DNA from: an uncultured Bacilli bacterium
GTDB lineage: Bacteria > Bacillota_I > Bacilli_A > RFN20 > CAG-449
Length of the DNA: 54,747 nucleotides
Direction: 5' to 3'
NCBI GenBank assembly: GCA_947595215.1
Contig: CANQEO010000007.1
Coordinates: 1 to 54,747, forward strand
How positions within the stretch are numbered: the stretch's first letter is position 1; each line of letters begins with the position of its first letter. This document shows positions 53,734 through 54,747 of this stretch, one piece after another. A program made the position numbers and the translations under genes. The notes under the pieces are model-generated. The model was not told the DNA's origin. It saw only the letters and a program-made list of their open reading frames with translations, and did not search any database.

Positions 53734-53780
53734 ACATCAGCGGTGCGGCGGTAATCAGAAATCCAAAATATAAGACCAAA

Positions 53781-53835
53781 CGCCCGTTTTCGGCGGCTGG
53801 AATGTGTCAGCCGTATCGGAGACGGGCGCTTTATT
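53781..53835. terminator. Long hairpin near the element edge
   Basis: The outer stem CGCCCGT/ACGGGCG and inner stem CGGCTG/CAGCCG are followed on the plus strand by CTTTATTTT. It looks like a terminator for a gene reading toward the MarR gene, now missing. Confidence 0.5.
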
Positions 53836-54032
53836 TTGACAGGCTTATGCGGGAGCGTTTGTTCCTATCCGCTTCATGTAAAATGAATGTAAAGTTTCAA
53901 AAAAAGAAGCGGTTCACTCCTTTCCGCTGTTCTACGTTTTGGGAAAAATGAGTCCATGATCTGTGGAAGTTCTCACAAAAACATCAACGTCGTGAATGAT
54001 GTCTTCGTTGCCCGATTATTTATCTGGAAGCA

Positions 54033-54061
54033 TTGACACAATTACTTCTATATAGTATAAT
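54033..54061 (+). promoter_or_regulatory. Consensus promoter of the MarR gene
   Basis: TTGACA (54033-54038), 17 bases, TATAAT (54056-54061), a full consensus. TATAG-N7-CTATA overlaps the -10 and could be a MarR operator for autoregulation. Confidence 0.8.
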
Positions 54062-54093
54062 TCTATAAAGGATTAAGAAAGAGGAGGAGACCA

Positions 54094-54525
54094 ATGGAAC
54101 GTCAAGGCGGCTTTTTAATTACAAGAATCAAGCAAGTTGGCGGCAGGATTTTTGAACGTATCCTTGCTCAAAGGAATATCGACGCTTTTAACGGTTCACA
54201 AGGACGGATTCTATATGTTCTTTGGCAGCAGGACGGTATCCCAATCAGTGAATTATCCCGTGAAACGGGACTTGCCATGACGACGCTCACCAGTATGCTT
54301 GACCGTATGGAAGCAAGTGGTCTGGTTCGTCGGGATCGAGGCGATACGGATCGCAGGAAAATACTCATATACCTAACGGAAAGCGCAAAAGCCCTGCAAG
54401 ATAACTATAACGAAGTGACTCAGGAAATCAGCGATATTTACTACAAAGGGTTTACTGAGGAAGAAATCCGGCAGTTTGAAATCTATCTCCGGCGAATCCT
54501 TGCGAATGTGGAGGAACGAATTTAG
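54094..54525 (+). CDS. MarR family regulator of the radical SAM mobile pair system
   Basis: 143 residues. Winged helix with GIPISELSRETGLAMTTLTSMLDRMEASGLVRRDRGDTDRRK (recognition helix and wing with DxRxxxxxLT). N- and C-terminal helices form the dimer. The ribosome site is GAGGAGG. It is separated by one base from the radical SAM gene, the usual context of the 'radical SAM mobile pair' regulators in Clostridia. Codon choice is GC-richer than the genes left of the junction. The ligand is unknown. Confidence 0.87.
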   Translation: MERQGGFLITRIKQVGGRIFERILAQRNIDAFNGSQGRILYVLWQQDGIPISELSRETGLAMTTLTSMLDRMEASGLVRRDRGDTDRRKILIYLTESAKALQDNYNEVTQEISDIYYKGFTEEEIRQFEIYLRRILANVEERI

Positions 54526-54526
54526 T

Positions 54527-54747
54527 ATGTACGTTTGCATCAAAGACCAGATCCAGAATATGAACTTGGTGATCGGCTGTACGGTGGGCTGTTCCTACTG
54601 CTACGCCCGGAACAACGTGCGGCGGTATCACATGATCGACGACTTCTCAAAGCCGGAGTTTTTTCCGGGCAAGCTGCGGCTGATGGAAAAAGAAAGACCG
54701 CAGAATTTCCTGTTGACCGGCATGAGCGATCTCGCCGGTTGGCAAGC
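54527..54747 (+). CDS. Radical SAM mobile pair protein A, 5' part (cut by window edge)
   Basis: The first 73 codons read MYVCIKDQIQ... with the radical SAM CxxxCxxC motif as CTVGCSYC (residues 18-25), followed by YARNNVRRYH and TGMSDLAGWQ. The match to the mobile pair A/DUF5131-like radical SAM family comes from this start and the MarR gene one base before it. It would carry a 4Fe-4S cluster and cleave S-adenosylmethionine. Substrate unknown; the rest, and the expected partner B, lie beyond the window. Confidence 0.8.
   Translation, partial: MYVCIKDQIQNMNLVIGCTVGCSYCYARNNVRRYHMIDDFSKPEFFPGKLRLMEKERPQNFLLTGMSDLAGWQ

Larger units (their letters stand above)
53709..54093. other. Non-coding left part of inserted GC-richer DNA
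   Basis: From the junction to the MarR start. It is richer in GC than the rest of the window and has no supported ORF. It contains a long imperfect hairpin at 53781-53828 and the MarR promoter. I see no transposase or integrase. Confidence 0.5.

Noticed and set aside
53705-53779. N-terminal 25 codons of the beta-helix ORF in the track
   Set aside because: They come from the GC-richer DNA, begin at TTG, have no ribosome site, and do not resemble a normal start of the family.
1-54747. CRISPR array, rRNA genes, complete phage or IS element
   Set aside because: No regular repeat-spacer pattern, rRNA motif or transposase is seen anywhere.

Overview
The window looks like chromosomal DNA of a low-GC Bacillota (Bacilli-type) endospore former using the standard code (TGA is a stop, for example in miaB). 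Gene content and order follow Bacillus-like neighbourhoods in compressed form, with short intergenic gaps and many ATGA-type overlaps, as in uncultured gut Bacilli, Erysipelotrichales or Mollicutes-related lineages. The lineage is inferred from gene content, not proven. Most genes are on the minus strand. Sporulation genes are scattered through it: yunB, cotE, ymcA, ymdB, spoVS, spoIVA and spmB.

Layout: (1) 1-6.5 kb: 3' part of tRNA-Leu(TAA), an Nfu-type Fe-S protein, a zinc-ribbon membrane protein, a DUF990-type ABC exporter, DegV, a D-lactate-dehydrogenase-like enzyme and tRNA-Gln. (2) 6.5-17.7 kb: an unknown gene coupled to yunB, CysQ-like phosphatase, NrnA, fba, hsp20, rpoE(delta), argS, ywiB-like, a divergent class A PBP, ispF, ychF and cspA. 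(3) 17.8-25.1 kb: two fused ATPase-permease ABC proteins, DUF951, folD and fhs. (4) 25.1-38.2 kb: miaA, mutL, mutS, cotE, ymcA, miaB, spoVS, ymdB, rny, recA, pncC and pgsA, an order close to Bacillus subtilis. (5) 38.2-46.8 kb: RNase P RNA, gpsB, a very cysteine-rich protein, a DEDDh exonuclease, recU-ponA, nth, dnaD, a fused CCA-transferase-head/membrane-dipeptidase gene and dapB. (6) 46.9-51.5 kb: tRNA-Val, hup, spoIVA, an FMN riboswitch controlling a RibU-like ECF component, rluB and spmB. (7) 51.9-53.7 kb: a carbohydrate-binding (DUF4353/Cthe_2159-like) beta-helix gene that has lost its 5' end. (8) ~53.7-54.7 kb: an abrupt change to GC-richer DNA carrying a MarR regulator and the start of a radical SAM gene. 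These match the 'radical SAM mobile pair' system, so this end is an inserted mobile element or an assembly chimera.

Functional themes: DNA repair and recombination (mutSL, recA, recU, nth), RNA turnover and tRNA modification (rny, ymcA, nrnA, miaA, miaB, rnpB), spore coat assembly (spoIVA, cotE, perhaps the Cys-rich protein), peptidoglycan synthesis (two class A PBPs, gpsB, dapB) and one-carbon folate metabolism (fhs, folD). The most notable items are the CCA-head::M19 dipeptidase fusion, a FolD lacking the canonical catalytic lysine, hairpins overlapping the cotE and yunB translation starts, the Cys-rich protein with 22 cysteines, and the mobile-element junction that truncates the beta-helix gene.
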